64,000 nucleotides of DNA from Enterobacter sp. RHBSTW-00175 (lineage in GTDB: Bacteria; Pseudomonadota; Gammaproteobacteria; Enterobacterales; Enterobacteriaceae): contig NZ_CP055930.1 in the NCBI RefSeq assembly GCF_013927005.1, positions 3,162,001 to 3,226,000 of the forward strand. Direction: 5' to 3'. The notes under the pieces were generated by a model that was not told where the DNA came from, ran no database searches, and saw only the letters and a list, made by a program, of their open reading frames with translations. Below are positions 7,800 through 16,356 of this stretch, in pieces. The position numbers were made by a program, and so were the translations under genes. Positions within the stretch are counted from its first letter, which is position 1. Every line of letters begins with the position of its first letter.

Positions 7800-9254
7800 T
7801 CACGCCGTCATAAACGCATCCAGATCATCCACATTTTTAATGATTTTATCGTCTTCAACGCCATGTGCCTGTGCAAGCGTGATGCTTGCTTCCAGCAACT
7901 GACGGTTATTTTCGACATTAAAGGCAGCCGCCGTCAGTTCACCCAGGGCGGCAAATTCGGACAAGATACGGTTGAGCACCTGTAGTTCCAGAGCATTTAA
8001 CCGGCGGGCAAACTCATCCATGCGAGCCTGCAACGCCTGACGCGTTTTACCGTCCAGGCTTTTGGCCACGGTGACCATAAACTTCCCGGAAATCGAACCA
8101 ATAAGCGCTCCCAGTACCGGCACAGGGATCAACGCCTGTCCCGCGACGGTCATGGCGCCGACGATGGCCGACTCCGCGCAGACGATAAGCCCAAGGTCGG
8201 TGAACTCATTAAGATCGATCTCCCCGCGCTGATAAGAGAGAGCAAGGCTTGCCACACCTTTGGTCGCGGTGACCAGCGCGCTGGCAAAGGGCGCTCCCAT
8301 CGACGCGTAGTTGGTCAGGGTATAGATAGCCCCAGCGGATACGCCACCGACAGCTGCACCTTTCAGCGAATCCAGCCCAACGTCCTGCCAGTCCTGGGCA
8401 TCAAAGTCGCCATGGAAGATATTTTTGCCGTCGCGGTATTTGCGGTATATCCCGGTACCTAGCGCAAAGGCACCACCCACTGCGGCACCCAGCGCCGTTG
8501 CGCGCACCCCTTCGGCTAGCGAAGGCTGATGGTCATCGATGATCTCAGCGCGTTTCGCATCGTTCTGTCTGGCAAGCTCCTGATCGTGCTTGTCGAGCGT
8601 CTCGTCGATTTTCCCCAGCTGCACATCCTTGTAATCAGAAACCCCCGGTCGCACCACGTCGGCAAAAGGCCGTTGTGTTTGCCTTTCAATTTCAGCGACT
8701 TTTTCTTTAATTGCCTCAATCGTGGTCGATTTAAGGCCTTCAACGGGTTTGCCGTCGAGAACGTCCTGAATCTCCTGCCAGGTATCTTTCGGAATATGGT
8801 AGAACGCCCCATCCTTGCCGAAATTGGGGTAGGCTTCCATGTGCTTCAGGACATGCATCAGGTTATTGTTGGTGCCGTTAATGAATTTGGACTGAACGTC
8901 CAGGCCATCAATCAGATAATCTTCCGGTGCAGTGCGGCCCACTCCCTCAAACGTCGCACGAAAGGTGGAGGCATCCTGTAGTCTCTCTTCAATGGCCTGC
9001 TCAGAATTGCGGACGGCCACCTCAACCTGCTCGGCGATTTCGCCATGTTTGGTGCTCATGCTGCCGAGAATATTGCCTGGCGAGGCAACAAAATCACGCA
9101 CCTTCTGCATCTGTTCGCGAGCCAGATCAAACGCAATATCCTGTTTAGAAAGCGTTAAAAACGCATCCTCAATACGCGCCTGGTTGAGGGCATTTACCGC
9201 ACTACCGATGAGCTGATCGCCCACCGGAGTATGACTTTTCATCCCGTCCATCAC
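7800..9254 (-). CDS. Unrecognised protein with glycine-rich hydrophobic segments
   Basis: 484 residues from GTG 9254, or 483 from the ATG at 9251; both overlap the upstream stop (GTGATG context), so translation is probably coupled. The first 245 residues are charged and mainly helical. Three alanine/glycine-rich hydrophobic stretches follow (about 251-270, 295-340 and 354-398, including AAVGGAFALG, AAVGGVSAGAIY and LGALIGSISGKFMV), then a helical C-terminus. Such GxxxG-rich stretches suit membrane insertion or helix packing. I do not recognise the family and assign no function. It is the last gene of an operon led by a WYL regulator, followed by a terminator. Confidence 0.75.
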   Translation of the reverse strand: MMDGMKSHTPVGDQLIGSAVNALNQARIEDAFLTLSKQDIAFDLAREQMQKVRDFVASPGNILGSMSTKHGEIAEQVEVAVRNSEQAIEERLQDASTFRATFEGVGRTAPEDYLIDGLDVQSKFINGTNNNLMHVLKHMEAYPNFGKDGAFYHIPKDTWQEIQDVLDGKPVEGLKSTTIEAIKEKVAEIERQTQRPFADVVRPGVSDYKDVQLGKIDETLDKHDQELARQNDAKRAEIIDDHQPSLAEGVRATALGAAVGGAFALGTGIYRKYRDGKNIFHGDFDAQDWQDVGLDSLKGAAVGGVSAGAIYTLTNYASMGAPFASALVTATKGVASLALSYQRGEIDLNEFTDLGLIVCAESAIVGAMTVAGQALIPVPVLGALIGSISGKFMVTVAKSLDGKTRQALQARMDEFARRLNALELQVLNRILSEFAALGELTAAAFNVENNRQLLEASITLAQAHGVEDDKIIKNVDDLDAFMTA

Positions 9255-10096
9255 TGGATTTTCTTGTTGATCAGTTTTGACAAGGCATTGATATGGTTAA
9301 CCAATGCACTCAGCTGCTCTTTCTGATGGGTATTGAACTGGCTGTAATCGCGCGGTGCGGTCTTTTCCAGTACATCCACGATACCCTCAGTGCCCTGATA
9401 ATGTTCAGAGGTCAGTGTTTTCAGCTCCTCGGCGCTGCGTTCCACGATGCGCAGTTTTGAGGTTTGCGAACGCACTTCGCGCTCTTCGGTCTGAGCCTGG
9501 TCGATGATTTTGCCGTTTTTACGACGTGCCAGTAAGGTACCGCCCGCGATACCCACCGCACCGATCCCCCAACCAACCGGGCCTGCGAGCGCCAGCAGCG
9601 CACTTCCCGCAGACATCCCGCCACCGCCTGCTGCCAGCGCACCGCCACCCAGCCAGGCCAGGGCGGCATTGGTTGCCGCAGCGCCGCTCAGGGTGGCGAT
9701 GGCCGTTCCGGTAGAGGCCGTGCCGAAGGTGGTAGCAATCGCAAGTGCCGCAGTAGGGGCAAACGCCGCGACGCCTGCACCCACGGCAACACCCGCCGCG
9801 GCGGTACCTTTACCCACGTGAGAGGCGCGATACTCTTCTTCCAGCTTTTCGACCACATCGTCGAACTCGGCAATTTCCGCTTTCAGCTCGCTCCAGGATT
9901 TATCGAACTCTTTTGGCGTATTCGCCAGACGGTTAACGAAGTGCTCGCCACGCGCAATCAGGTCTTTGCTGCACTTCTGGCGCAGTAAAAACAGGTCGGT
10001 GATAGCTGTCTGGGTATCCGTTGCCTGTGATTCATAACGCGTTCTGGCTCGGGAAAGGCTTTCTAATGCTTCTTTTTTTTCTGTTCCGCGTAACAT
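9251..10096 (-). CDS. Unrecognised coiled-coil / glycine-zipper protein
   Basis: 281 residues in three parts. Residues 1-95 are charged and helical, probably coiled-coil. Residues 98-192 are a long alanine/glycine hydrophobic block (STGTAIATLSGAAA, ALAWLGGGALAAGGGG, LLALAGPVGWGIGAVG). Residues 193-281 are again charged and helical, with a basic RRKNGK at the boundary. There is no signal peptide. This soluble-helix, hydrophobic-hairpin, soluble-helix layout is shared by some membrane-inserting proteins, including alpha-pore-forming toxins, but that is analogy, not homology. The gene begins 3 bases after the WYL regulator and overlaps the next gene, so the three form one operon. Function unknown. 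Confidence 0.78.
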   Translation of the reverse strand: MLRGTEKKEALESLSRARTRYESQATDTQTAITDLFLLRQKCSKDLIARGEHFVNRLANTPKEFDKSWSELKAEIAEFDDVVEKLEEEYRASHVGKGTAAAGVAVGAGVAAFAPTAALAIATTFGTASTGTAIATLSGAAATNAALAWLGGGALAAGGGGMSAGSALLALAGPVGWGIGAVGIAGGTLLARRKNGKIIDQAQTEEREVRSQTSKLRIVERSAEELKTLTSEHYQGTEGIVDVLEKTAPRDYSQFNTHQKEQLSALVNHINALSKLINKKIQ

Positions 10097-10099
10097 GAT

Positions 10100-11008
10100 T
10101 TATTCCTGCTCTGTGTGGTCTAATTGTGTCCCGTTACCCTGTGATCCCATTTCCGCCATCTGCTGAGTCAGCTTCTGGATAAAATGGTGTTGCAGGCTAA
10201 CCGGAGAAATAATGGTGAGATTCGGGAACCAGTATCGAAGTAACGGAAATAGCTGGTTTTCATGCGCCATCTCGGTCTGCACAATCACATCGCCGTTCGG
10301 CTCTTGTCGTAGGATTTTTTGCGCGGGCAGCACGCTACGGCGCTGGAAGTAATAACTGACTTCTGCCGCAATTTTGATGTGCACCGTCTGCTTATCCAGG
10401 GAAAACCACACGTCATCTTCTTCGGCGAAATATTTCGCGATGTGCGGCTCTGGGGTGAAATGCTCAGATCGCAGATTCAGCCAGCGGATTTTACTGAGCT
10501 GATATCCCTTCACATTGCCGTTCTCGACCGCACCGAGATACCACACGCCTTTGATATTAATCAGCTGATAAGGGGCAACGGTGCGCAGCGTATTTTTATA
10601 GTGGAATTCGCAAATGCTGTTCTGGCGAATAGCTTTATCAAACAGACTGAAGTTATTTTCCAGTGCACGTTTAGCGTCGGGATCGCCGGGCAGAGTACGG
10701 ATGCTGAGTGAGGTTAAATCAGGCTTGAGAATGAGCTTATTGGCAGGAATTAGCTCCTCCATGCCCAGCAGGCTGATAAGGTTCTGCAACTCTTTGAGGG
10801 TCTGGGGCCTGGCATACGCGGGGGACAGTCTGTAAATACCGTTACCATCATGAATGATTCGGTCGCCCAGGCGATTAAGGTCACGATACAGCGTACGCTC
10901 GCTGATATTGAATTCATCCAGCAATTTCTGGCGTGAGACATAACCGTACTGATATAGCGTCGAAATAATGACGGTTATCCGTTGAACCATGACCTCGTGT
11001 CCGCTCAT
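10100..11008 (-). CDS. WYL-domain transcriptional regulator
   Basis: 302 residues: an N-terminal winged helix-turn-helix (about 6-50, with SERTLYRDLNRLGD recognition segment), a WYL domain (about 128-185, with literal GVWYLGA at 154-160), and a C-terminal WCX-like segment to about 285. Proteins of this layout bind DNA and sense a ligand; BrxR and CapW control phage-defence operons, while YafY-type members control other genes. The start is fixed by AGGGGAG five bases before the ATG. It is the first gene of an operon with two putative membrane-active proteins and probably autoregulates through inverted repeats upstream. Confidence 0.88.
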   Translation of the reverse strand: MSGHEVMVQRITVIISTLYQYGYVSRQKLLDEFNISERTLYRDLNRLGDRIIHDGNGIYRLSPAYARPQTLKELQNLISLLGMEELIPANKLILKPDLTSLSIRTLPGDPDAKRALENNFSLFDKAIRQNSICEFHYKNTLRTVAPYQLINIKGVWYLGAVENGNVKGYQLSKIRWLNLRSEHFTPEPHIAKYFAEEDDVWFSLDKQTVHIKIAAEVSYYFQRRSVLPAQKILRQEPNGDVIVQTEMAHENQLFPLLRYWFPNLTIISPVSLQHHFIQKLTQQMAEMGSQGNGTQLDHTEQE

Positions 11009-11022
11009 GCGTGCTCCCCTGA

Positions 11023-11143
11023 CAATTTTTCCTTAAGGTTACAGTCGCTTCCTGACAGGTCATGTCAGAAAGAACCTGGCGGAGTTAATTGCCGCCTGGA
11101 GATCAGGTATCGGCAACGCGGAGGCATTTCTTAAGGAAAATTA
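11023..11143 (-). promoter_or_regulatory. Candidate operator region of the WYL operon
   Basis: Two nested dyads precede the WYL gene. The inner one is CTGACA (11052-11057), 5 bases, TGTCAG (11063-11068), extending to 8 of 9 matches. The outer one is formed by AATTTTTCCTTAAGG (11024-11038) and CTTAAGGAAAATT (11130-11142), inverted copies about 90 bases apart with one base inserted in one arm. These could bind the WYL dimer at two sites. No footprint is known. Confidence 0.4.
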
Positions 11144-11230
11144 TCGAGAGTGGTCAATATGTTGCTTTTAATGCCCCTGATAATGGCAAGCTCAATATTT
11201 CGCTGAGAAAGCGAGAGAAAAAAGCGGTTT

Positions 11231-12136
11231 TTACGTGGGCTTCGTATTCAGCCAACGCGCATACTCACCCGGCCACGCAACCGTTTCTGTTCCCTGTCGG
11301 CCCATACCAAAGCCATGTCCACCTGTTGGGTAGCGATGCAGCTCTGCCGGGACATGGTTGGCCACACAGGCGTCATACATGATCAGTGAGTTGTGCGGAT
11401 CGGAAAGCGGGTCGTCTTTCGCCTGCACAATAAAACAGGGCGGCGTATCGGGTGAGACAAAGTTCTGTACCGACCACGCAGCTTCTTCTGCGGCGCTGGC
11501 GTGTGGCCCAACCAGAATTTTGTGGGTTGAAGTATGGGTGTACGGTTTTTCGAGCGTAATAACCGGGTAAATTAGCGCGGCACGATCGGGCCTGGCCGTT
11601 TGCTCATCAATCTCGTCCCGGGCGGTATAAGTGCGAAAGTCTGGCCGCGTAGCCGCCATACCCATCAGATGCCCGCCTGCGGAGAACCCGAGCACGCTGA
11701 CCTGTTTCTCCCGCTGGCGGATAATGCGCAGCGCCCGCTGGGCATCCTGTAAGGCCACCCGATCCCCGTCGTGCCAACCCTCAGCGGGCAGGCGATAGGT
11801 GAGGATATACGCCGTATAGCCACGAGCGACCAGCCAGTGCGCGGCGGGCAGAGCTTCTTTACCGGTCTGGATTTGTTTATAGCCGCCGCCTGCGGCAATC
11901 AGCACGCCATGCCCGTTGGGCGCGGGTGGCGCCAGTATGCTAAGGCTCGGTACCGCAATGTGTCGTATTGCGCCAGAAGGCGATGCAATCCGCTGCCCTG
12001 TAGGCCCGCCGCCGCCCGGCGGTGTGCCGTTCCAGAGTGGGATTTCCGTAAATTGTTGTGGTGCGATAGCGGCAAAAGCCCGGTGGGGGAGGGCAACGGC
12101 GGCCGCTAATCCCATCAAAAAGTGGCGACGGTTCAT
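11231..12136 (-). CDS. Exported alpha/beta-hydrolase (esterase/lipase type)
   Basis: 301 residues with a twin-arginine-like leader (NRRHFLMG, hydrophobic stretch, cleavage near AFA at 22-23). The rest is an alpha/beta-hydrolase of the acetyl-xylan/feruloyl-esterase-like type: nucleophile Ser152 in GFSAGG, a late Asp (KDDPLSD) and His in GGHGFGMG complete a plausible triad. It is therefore likely a periplasmic carboxylesterase; substrate unknown. AGGAGA lies 7 bases before the ATG. It starts 21 bases after the GGDEF gene stop, so the two are co-transcribed, an odd pairing without a clear functional link. Confidence 0.85.
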   Translation of the reverse strand: MNRRHFLMGLAAAVALPHRAFAAIAPQQFTEIPLWNGTPPGGGGPTGQRIASPSGAIRHIAVPSLSILAPPAPNGHGVLIAAGGGYKQIQTGKEALPAAHWLVARGYTAYILTYRLPAEGWHDGDRVALQDAQRALRIIRQREKQVSVLGFSAGGHLMGMAATRPDFRTYTARDEIDEQTARPDRAALIYPVITLEKPYTHTSTHKILVGPHASAAEEAAWSVQNFVSPDTPPCFIVQAKDDPLSDPHNSLIMYDACVANHVPAELHRYPTGGHGFGMGRQGTETVAWPGEYARWLNTKPT

Positions 12137-12157
12137 GCAGGGTTCTCCTGAAGACGC

Positions 12158-13942
12158 TCAGCCCGTCTCCAGCATCCCAAAACTGACAATGCGGGCACGG
12201 CCAAGCTCTTTCGCGCGGTACAGCGCCACGTCTGCTGCACGCAGCAGGCTGTCGCTTTGGGCATGTTGCGGATAACTGGCGATGCCGATAGAGACATCCA
12301 CCGGGCCAATTTCAGAAAGCCCGTAACGCAGCGACAGCTCATGCACGGAATTGAAAATATCCGTTGCGCAGGTCTGGGCCACTTCTTCATTCGCCCCGGA
12401 CAAGATCGCCAGAAACTCTTCCCCGCCGTAGCGGAAGGCCATCCCACCGTCATGCACGGCGCGTTGAACAATTGAAGCCACGCTTTTTATCACCTGATCT
12501 CCCGCCTCATGGCCAAAGCGGTCATTAATGCTCTTGAAGTGGTCAATATCGATCATCAGACAACTTACCGGCTCGTGGTTGCGCATGGCCTGCGCCACCT
12601 GCGTGCGCAGCGTGTCTTCCAGATGATGACGGTTGCGTAAGCCCGTGAGGGGGTCGAACAACGCTTTTTCAAGCAGCGCATCGCGCAGTCGCTGGTTTGC
12701 CAGCGCCAGCCCAAGCGCTTCAGCCATCAGCTCAAGATACGCCCGGGAAGGGGCGGTTTCCGGGGTGATGTTCTGGAAAGAGAGTAAGCCAATGGCCTCT
12801 CCCTGGGCGATAAGCGGCACGCACAGCGTGTTATTCAGGCTGGACTCCGGCAAATGATAGCAGGAGATATCCGGCTCGCCGTTTACCGGCGGGTGACTCT
12901 GACCGCGACGCACGGCCCAGCATTCGTCCGGGTGGAACGGTGTATTTTTGCCCTCAGGTGACAGCCATTCGGCCACGCAGCGCATCTGCCATGGATCGCG
13001 ATCGAGGATGTATAACCGCCCGGCGATGCCCGGCGCAATATTGGGCGCGAACAACTCCGCGACGTTAATCACATCGGCGAAATTTTCACAGCCTTGTAGC
13101 CGCTGCGTCATGCGCGCCAGCAGTTCACGGATGGCCCAGTCAGCATCACGCTCTTTTTCCAGCCGTTGTCGGGCCAGGCCGTTTTCACGGAATATGCGAA
13201 TGGCCTGCGCCATATCGCCAATCTCATCAATCTGGTTAAAGTTGGGCGTTTCGACGGCGTAATCCTGAGACGCTAGGCGATGCACTACATCGCTCAGACG
13301 CACAACCGGGCGCAGCACGCGGCGCTTTAAGATGAACCCGAGCACAAACAAAAACAGCAGGGCGGTGGTGCCTACCATGATTTCAGACAGCGTGCGCAGG
13401 GTTTTGGATGTTTTGGTGGCATCCTCGACGGCGGTGCGGGCACGCTTGTCCAGCAGCAAGCGGAAATGGTCAATCTGGTTCTGAACGCGATCCAGCTCCT
13501 GCTCATATTGCCCGCCGTACAACAGCGCAACGGCCTGGGGGGCTTCATCGCGCGCCACGCTGGCTATCGCTGATTGCTGCTCGTCCTGTAGCTCATCAAT
13601 TATCTTTAACCCTTCATGCAATAACGCCAGCTCCTCCCCTGTCGCCCCATTGTCTTTCAGCCGGGACAGCCGGGTCTCGATTGACTGTAACGACCCCTCT
13701 TTCTGGCGATATTCACTGAGTATTTGCGGCTCTTTTTTGACGACATACAGCCGGGCTAAGTCGGATAACGCCCAGGCATCGGTTTCAACATCCTCAGTGA
13801 GTTGATCAAAAACCTGTCGCTGCAGGACGGCCTGACGCTCGACAGTGTCTGCGTTTGAAGCCATCAGCATGACGATGCCAGAGGCGATGGTCAGGCATAC
13901 CGTTGCACCGTATGCCCAGTTAGTGATCGTGGCAATTCTCAC
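12158..13942 (-). CDS. Membrane diguanylate cyclase with HAMP, GAF and GGDEF domains
   Basis: 594 residues: membrane helix about 8-28, periplasmic helical sensor 30-185, second membrane helix about 187-206, HAMP linker to about 260, GAF domain about 280-415, and a C-terminal GGDEF domain with active-site GGEEF at 506-510. It should make cyclic-di-GMP from GTP at the inner membrane in response to a periplasmic and/or GAF-bound signal. The inhibitory RxxD site expected five residues before GGEEF is absent (HDGG instead), so product inhibition may be weak. Co-transcribed with the hydrolase downstream. Confidence 0.9.
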   Translation of the reverse strand: MRIATITNWAYGATVCLTIASGIVMLMASNADTVERQAVLQRQVFDQLTEDVETDAWALSDLARLYVVKKEPQILSEYRQKEGSLQSIETRLSRLKDNGATGEELALLHEGLKIIDELQDEQQSAIASVARDEAPQAVALLYGGQYEQELDRVQNQIDHFRLLLDKRARTAVEDATKTSKTLRTLSEIMVGTTALLFLFVLGFILKRRVLRPVVRLSDVVHRLASQDYAVETPNFNQIDEIGDMAQAIRIFRENGLARQRLEKERDADWAIRELLARMTQRLQGCENFADVINVAELFAPNIAPGIAGRLYILDRDPWQMRCVAEWLSPEGKNTPFHPDECWAVRRGQSHPPVNGEPDISCYHLPESSLNNTLCVPLIAQGEAIGLLSFQNITPETAPSRAYLELMAEALGLALANQRLRDALLEKALFDPLTGLRNRHHLEDTLRTQVAQAMRNHEPVSCLMIDIDHFKSINDRFGHEAGDQVIKSVASIVQRAVHDGGMAFRYGGEEFLAILSGANEEVAQTCATDIFNSVHELSLRYGLSEIGPVDVSIGIASYPQHAQSDSLLRAADVALYRAKELGRARIVSFGMLETG

Positions 13943-14013
13943 CGGTTAGATCCTTTTACGACTTAAGTGGGATAGCATCTTTAAAAATTATAGAAAACGG
14001 CTGATTTCTCGCG

Positions 14014-14039
14014 AAAAAAAAGACGGCGCAAAGCCGTCT
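14014..14039 (-). terminator. Terminator after AI-2E family gene
   Basis: Minus-strand stem AGACGGC / GCCGTCT (7 bp, 5-base loop) followed by seven T. It lies 25 bases after the stop of the permease gene and separates it from the cyclase gene. Confidence 0.85.
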
Positions 14040-14063
14040 GGTGTGATTGTTATCGTCAATACA

Positions 14064-15173
14064 CTATAAATCTGGAGGGTTTTTCCCTTCTTCAATAAAG
14101 TCAGGATCCAGCTCCTCGGCGTTACCTTCATGATCGCGGCCGGAGAAGAGATTCCAGCAGGCAAGAAACAGGGCGGCAATCAGTGGGCCAATGACAAAAC
14201 CGTTGATGCCGTAAAGCTCCATGCCGCCAAGTGTTGAGATAAGGATCAGATAGTCCGGCATTTTGGTGTCTTTGCCGACCAGCAACGGGCGCAGAATGTT
14301 ATCCACCAGCCCGACGATAATCACGAAGAAACCGACAATAAACAGCCCCTGCCACAGCTGGTGGGTGGCAAACAGGAAGATAGCGGCGGGCACCCAGACA
14401 ATGGCCGACCCCACGGCAGGCACAAGGGAAAGGAATGCCATCAGCGCCCCCCACAGCACGCTGCCATCGATACCCGCAATAGCAAATGCAATTCCGCCAA
14501 GCGTACCCTGAACCACCGCCACAACCGCTGTGCCTTTCACCGTGGCGCGCGATACGCCGACGAATTTGGCGAACAGATGTTGTTTGGCAAAATCCGTCAG
14601 TGGCAGGGAATCCAGGATCTGCCGTACCAGGTACGGCCCGTCTTTGAGCAGGAAAAACAGCAGATACAACATAATGCCGAAGCTGATAGCAAAGCCGAAT
14701 GTGCCTTTGCCGATCAGAAATGCGCTCCCCGCCAGATACTGCCCGCCCTGCAAAGCCACATCAGAGAGCTTTTTCTGAATTTGCGCTGCGTTATCCAGAT
14801 TATGATCGGCGAGGAAGCCGCTGGCCCAGCCCGGCAGGTGGGCAAACAGGCTGGCAACCACTTCCGGGAACTGCGTGTTGTTTTGCTGAAGCTTGGTGTA
14901 CACCACGTTCAGCTCAATGGCGAGCGACGAGAGGATCACCATCAGTGGAATAAAGACGATCAGGCAAATCAGGCCAATGGTCAGCAGCGACGCCAGCCCG
15001 TTACGATCGCCCAGCGCGGCGCGCAGCTTGTTTTTTACCGGGTTAAAGATGATGGTCAGGATCGCGGCCCAGAGGATCGCAGAAAAGTAAGGCGACAACA
15101 CATCGAAGAAGGCCCAGGTGACAAGGGCGAGAATGAAAAGAAAGAAACCTTTGGTCAGTCCGTTAAATCGCAT
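14064..15173 (-). CDS. AI-2E family (PerM/UPF0118) membrane transporter
   Basis: 369 residues with about eight predicted membrane helices and the family signature around PLLVGKDTKMPDYLILISTLGG, ending in an acidic cytoplasmic tail (ELDPDFIEEGKNPPDL). The family includes TqsA and PerM, proposed exporters of autoinducer-2 or other small molecules and ions. This protein does not match E. coli YdiK or PerM closely enough for a symbol. It is monocistronic, with its own terminator. Confidence 0.85.
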   Translation of the reverse strand: MRFNGLTKGFFLFILALVTWAFFDVLSPYFSAILWAAILTIIFNPVKNKLRAALGDRNGLASLLTIGLICLIVFIPLMVILSSLAIELNVVYTKLQQNNTQFPEVVASLFAHLPGWASGFLADHNLDNAAQIQKKLSDVALQGGQYLAGSAFLIGKGTFGFAISFGIMLYLLFFLLKDGPYLVRQILDSLPLTDFAKQHLFAKFVGVSRATVKGTAVVAVVQGTLGGIAFAIAGIDGSVLWGALMAFLSLVPAVGSAIVWVPAAIFLFATHQLWQGLFIVGFFVIIVGLVDNILRPLLVGKDTKMPDYLILISTLGGMELYGINGFVIGPLIAALFLACWNLFSGRDHEGNAEELDPDFIEEGKNPPDL

Positions 15174-15350
15174 CAGTTGATCCTGTAACTAAGAAACAGT
15201 GTCGACTATAGAACCGTTTACGGGATTTACCAATGCCGTCTGTCTGGATTGTCCATCAATATGGATAGTCATGACATCCCGGCGTTCTTCTCAGCCCTGA
15301 TTTTCAGCGGCATGATTTGCGCACTAAAGAGTGAAGACGTGGAGAATATG

Positions 15351-16325
15351 ATGAAAGCAATTGTCACCCGGGTATTCGGCCTGCCCCCTGAGATGGGAAT
15401 CGAAGAACGTGAAAAACCGGCGGTAAAACCCGGCCATAGCGTCGTGAAAATGCGCGCCGCCACCATCAACCAACTTTCAAATTTCATTCGCCAGGAGGGC
15501 ATCGGCGGCACAAAAGCGCCCCTGATATTGGGTAACGAGGGGGCCGGGACAATTGAAGAGAGTGCCCTTTTCGCGCCCGGCACCAAAGTGGGGATCTACG
15601 GCGGCAATACGCTGGGGATTGTGCAGGATGGGTTGTTCAGCGAGTGGGTGTTAGTGGAGGACCGGCGGCTGTTTGCCGTACCGGATGTTCTGGATTTTGA
15701 TGAGGCAGCCACCCTGAGCGTCAACTACCTGACCGCGTTCCGGGCGATGACAAAATCGGTGCAGGTTGAAAAAGGTCAGTATGTGCTGATTTCCGGGGCT
15801 ACGGGGTCGGTGGGTCATGCGCTGGTACAGATTGCGCTGGCGCGTGGCGCCGTTCCCATTGTTCTGGTTTCTACCCAGGCAAAAGCTGAATCAGCCCATA
15901 AGGCGGGAGCAGAGAAAGTTATCATCGTTGGGGAAAACCAGGATCTGGCGGCAGAAGTGCGCCAGATGACGAACGGGAAAGGGGCCGATTATGCCTTTGA
16001 TCCGGTTGGCGGTGCGTTAACCGGTAAGCTTCTTCAGAGTGTGCGTGCAGGCGGTAGCGTGGTATCGCTTGGTTTTACCGCCGGTAAGTCGCTGGCCGTC
16101 GATGCTTTCGACATTATTGCCGGAGAAAAAACGCTGGTGGGCTATGCCCTGCACGCAGAAAAAGATGATGACATTTACGCTGCATTGCAGGACATGATGG
16201 TCCTGGTGAAAGAGGGTAAACTGAAACCCGTTATCGACACCCGCGTGGCGATGGCTGATTTTGAATGCGGTTATCAGCGTTTAACCTCCCGCCAGGCCAT
16301 CGGGTCGATTGTGGTTCAACTCTGA
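15351..16325 (+). CDS. Zinc-type alcohol dehydrogenase / quinone oxidoreductase-like protein
   Basis: Medium-chain dehydrogenase/reductase of 324 residues. It has the GroES-like N-terminal fold and an NADP-binding Rossmann segment with ISGATGSVGHALVQIAL. No zinc-ligand cysteine cluster is visible, so it belongs to the zinc-independent quinone oxidoreductase / enoyl reductase side of the family. The start at 15351 is set by GGAG six bases upstream; the frame is open for 34 codons further but that stretch is not conserved in character. It is followed by a terminator shared with the convergent arginase-like gene. Confidence 0.85.
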   Translation: MKAIVTRVFGLPPEMGIEEREKPAVKPGHSVVKMRAATINQLSNFIRQEGIGGTKAPLILGNEGAGTIEESALFAPGTKVGIYGGNTLGIVQDGLFSEWVLVEDRRLFAVPDVLDFDEAATLSVNYLTAFRAMTKSVQVEKGQYVLISGATGSVGHALVQIALARGAVPIVLVSTQAKAESAHKAGAEKVIIVGENQDLAAEVRQMTNGKGADYAFDPVGGALTGKLLQSVRAGGSVVSLGFTAGKSLAVDAFDIIAGEKTLVGYALHAEKDDDIYAALQDMMVLVKEGKLKPVIDTRVAMADFECGYQRLTSRQAIGSIVVQL

Positions 16326-16328
16326 CAT

Positions 16329-16356
16329 AAAAGCGGCGATGACTCGCCGCTTTTTT
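16329..16356. terminator. Bidirectional terminator
   Basis: AAAAGCGGCGA, TGAC loop, TCGCCGCTTTT, followed by TT. The flanking A and T runs allow it to act on both convergent genes. Confidence 0.88.

Noticed and set aside
11089..11382. 97-codon plus-strand frame between the WYL and hydrolase genes
   Set aside because: It overlaps the hydrolase gene antisense, has no ribosome site, and covers the operator region.
14361..15188. 275-codon frame antisense to the AI-2E family gene
   Set aside because: Low-complexity Gln/Arg/His-rich product, no ribosome site, full overlap with a recognisable membrane protein.
15249..15350. Longer N-terminus for the quinone-oxidoreductase-like protein
   Set aside because: The added 34 residues match no dehydrogenase N-terminus, while GGAG is well placed for the ATG at 15351.
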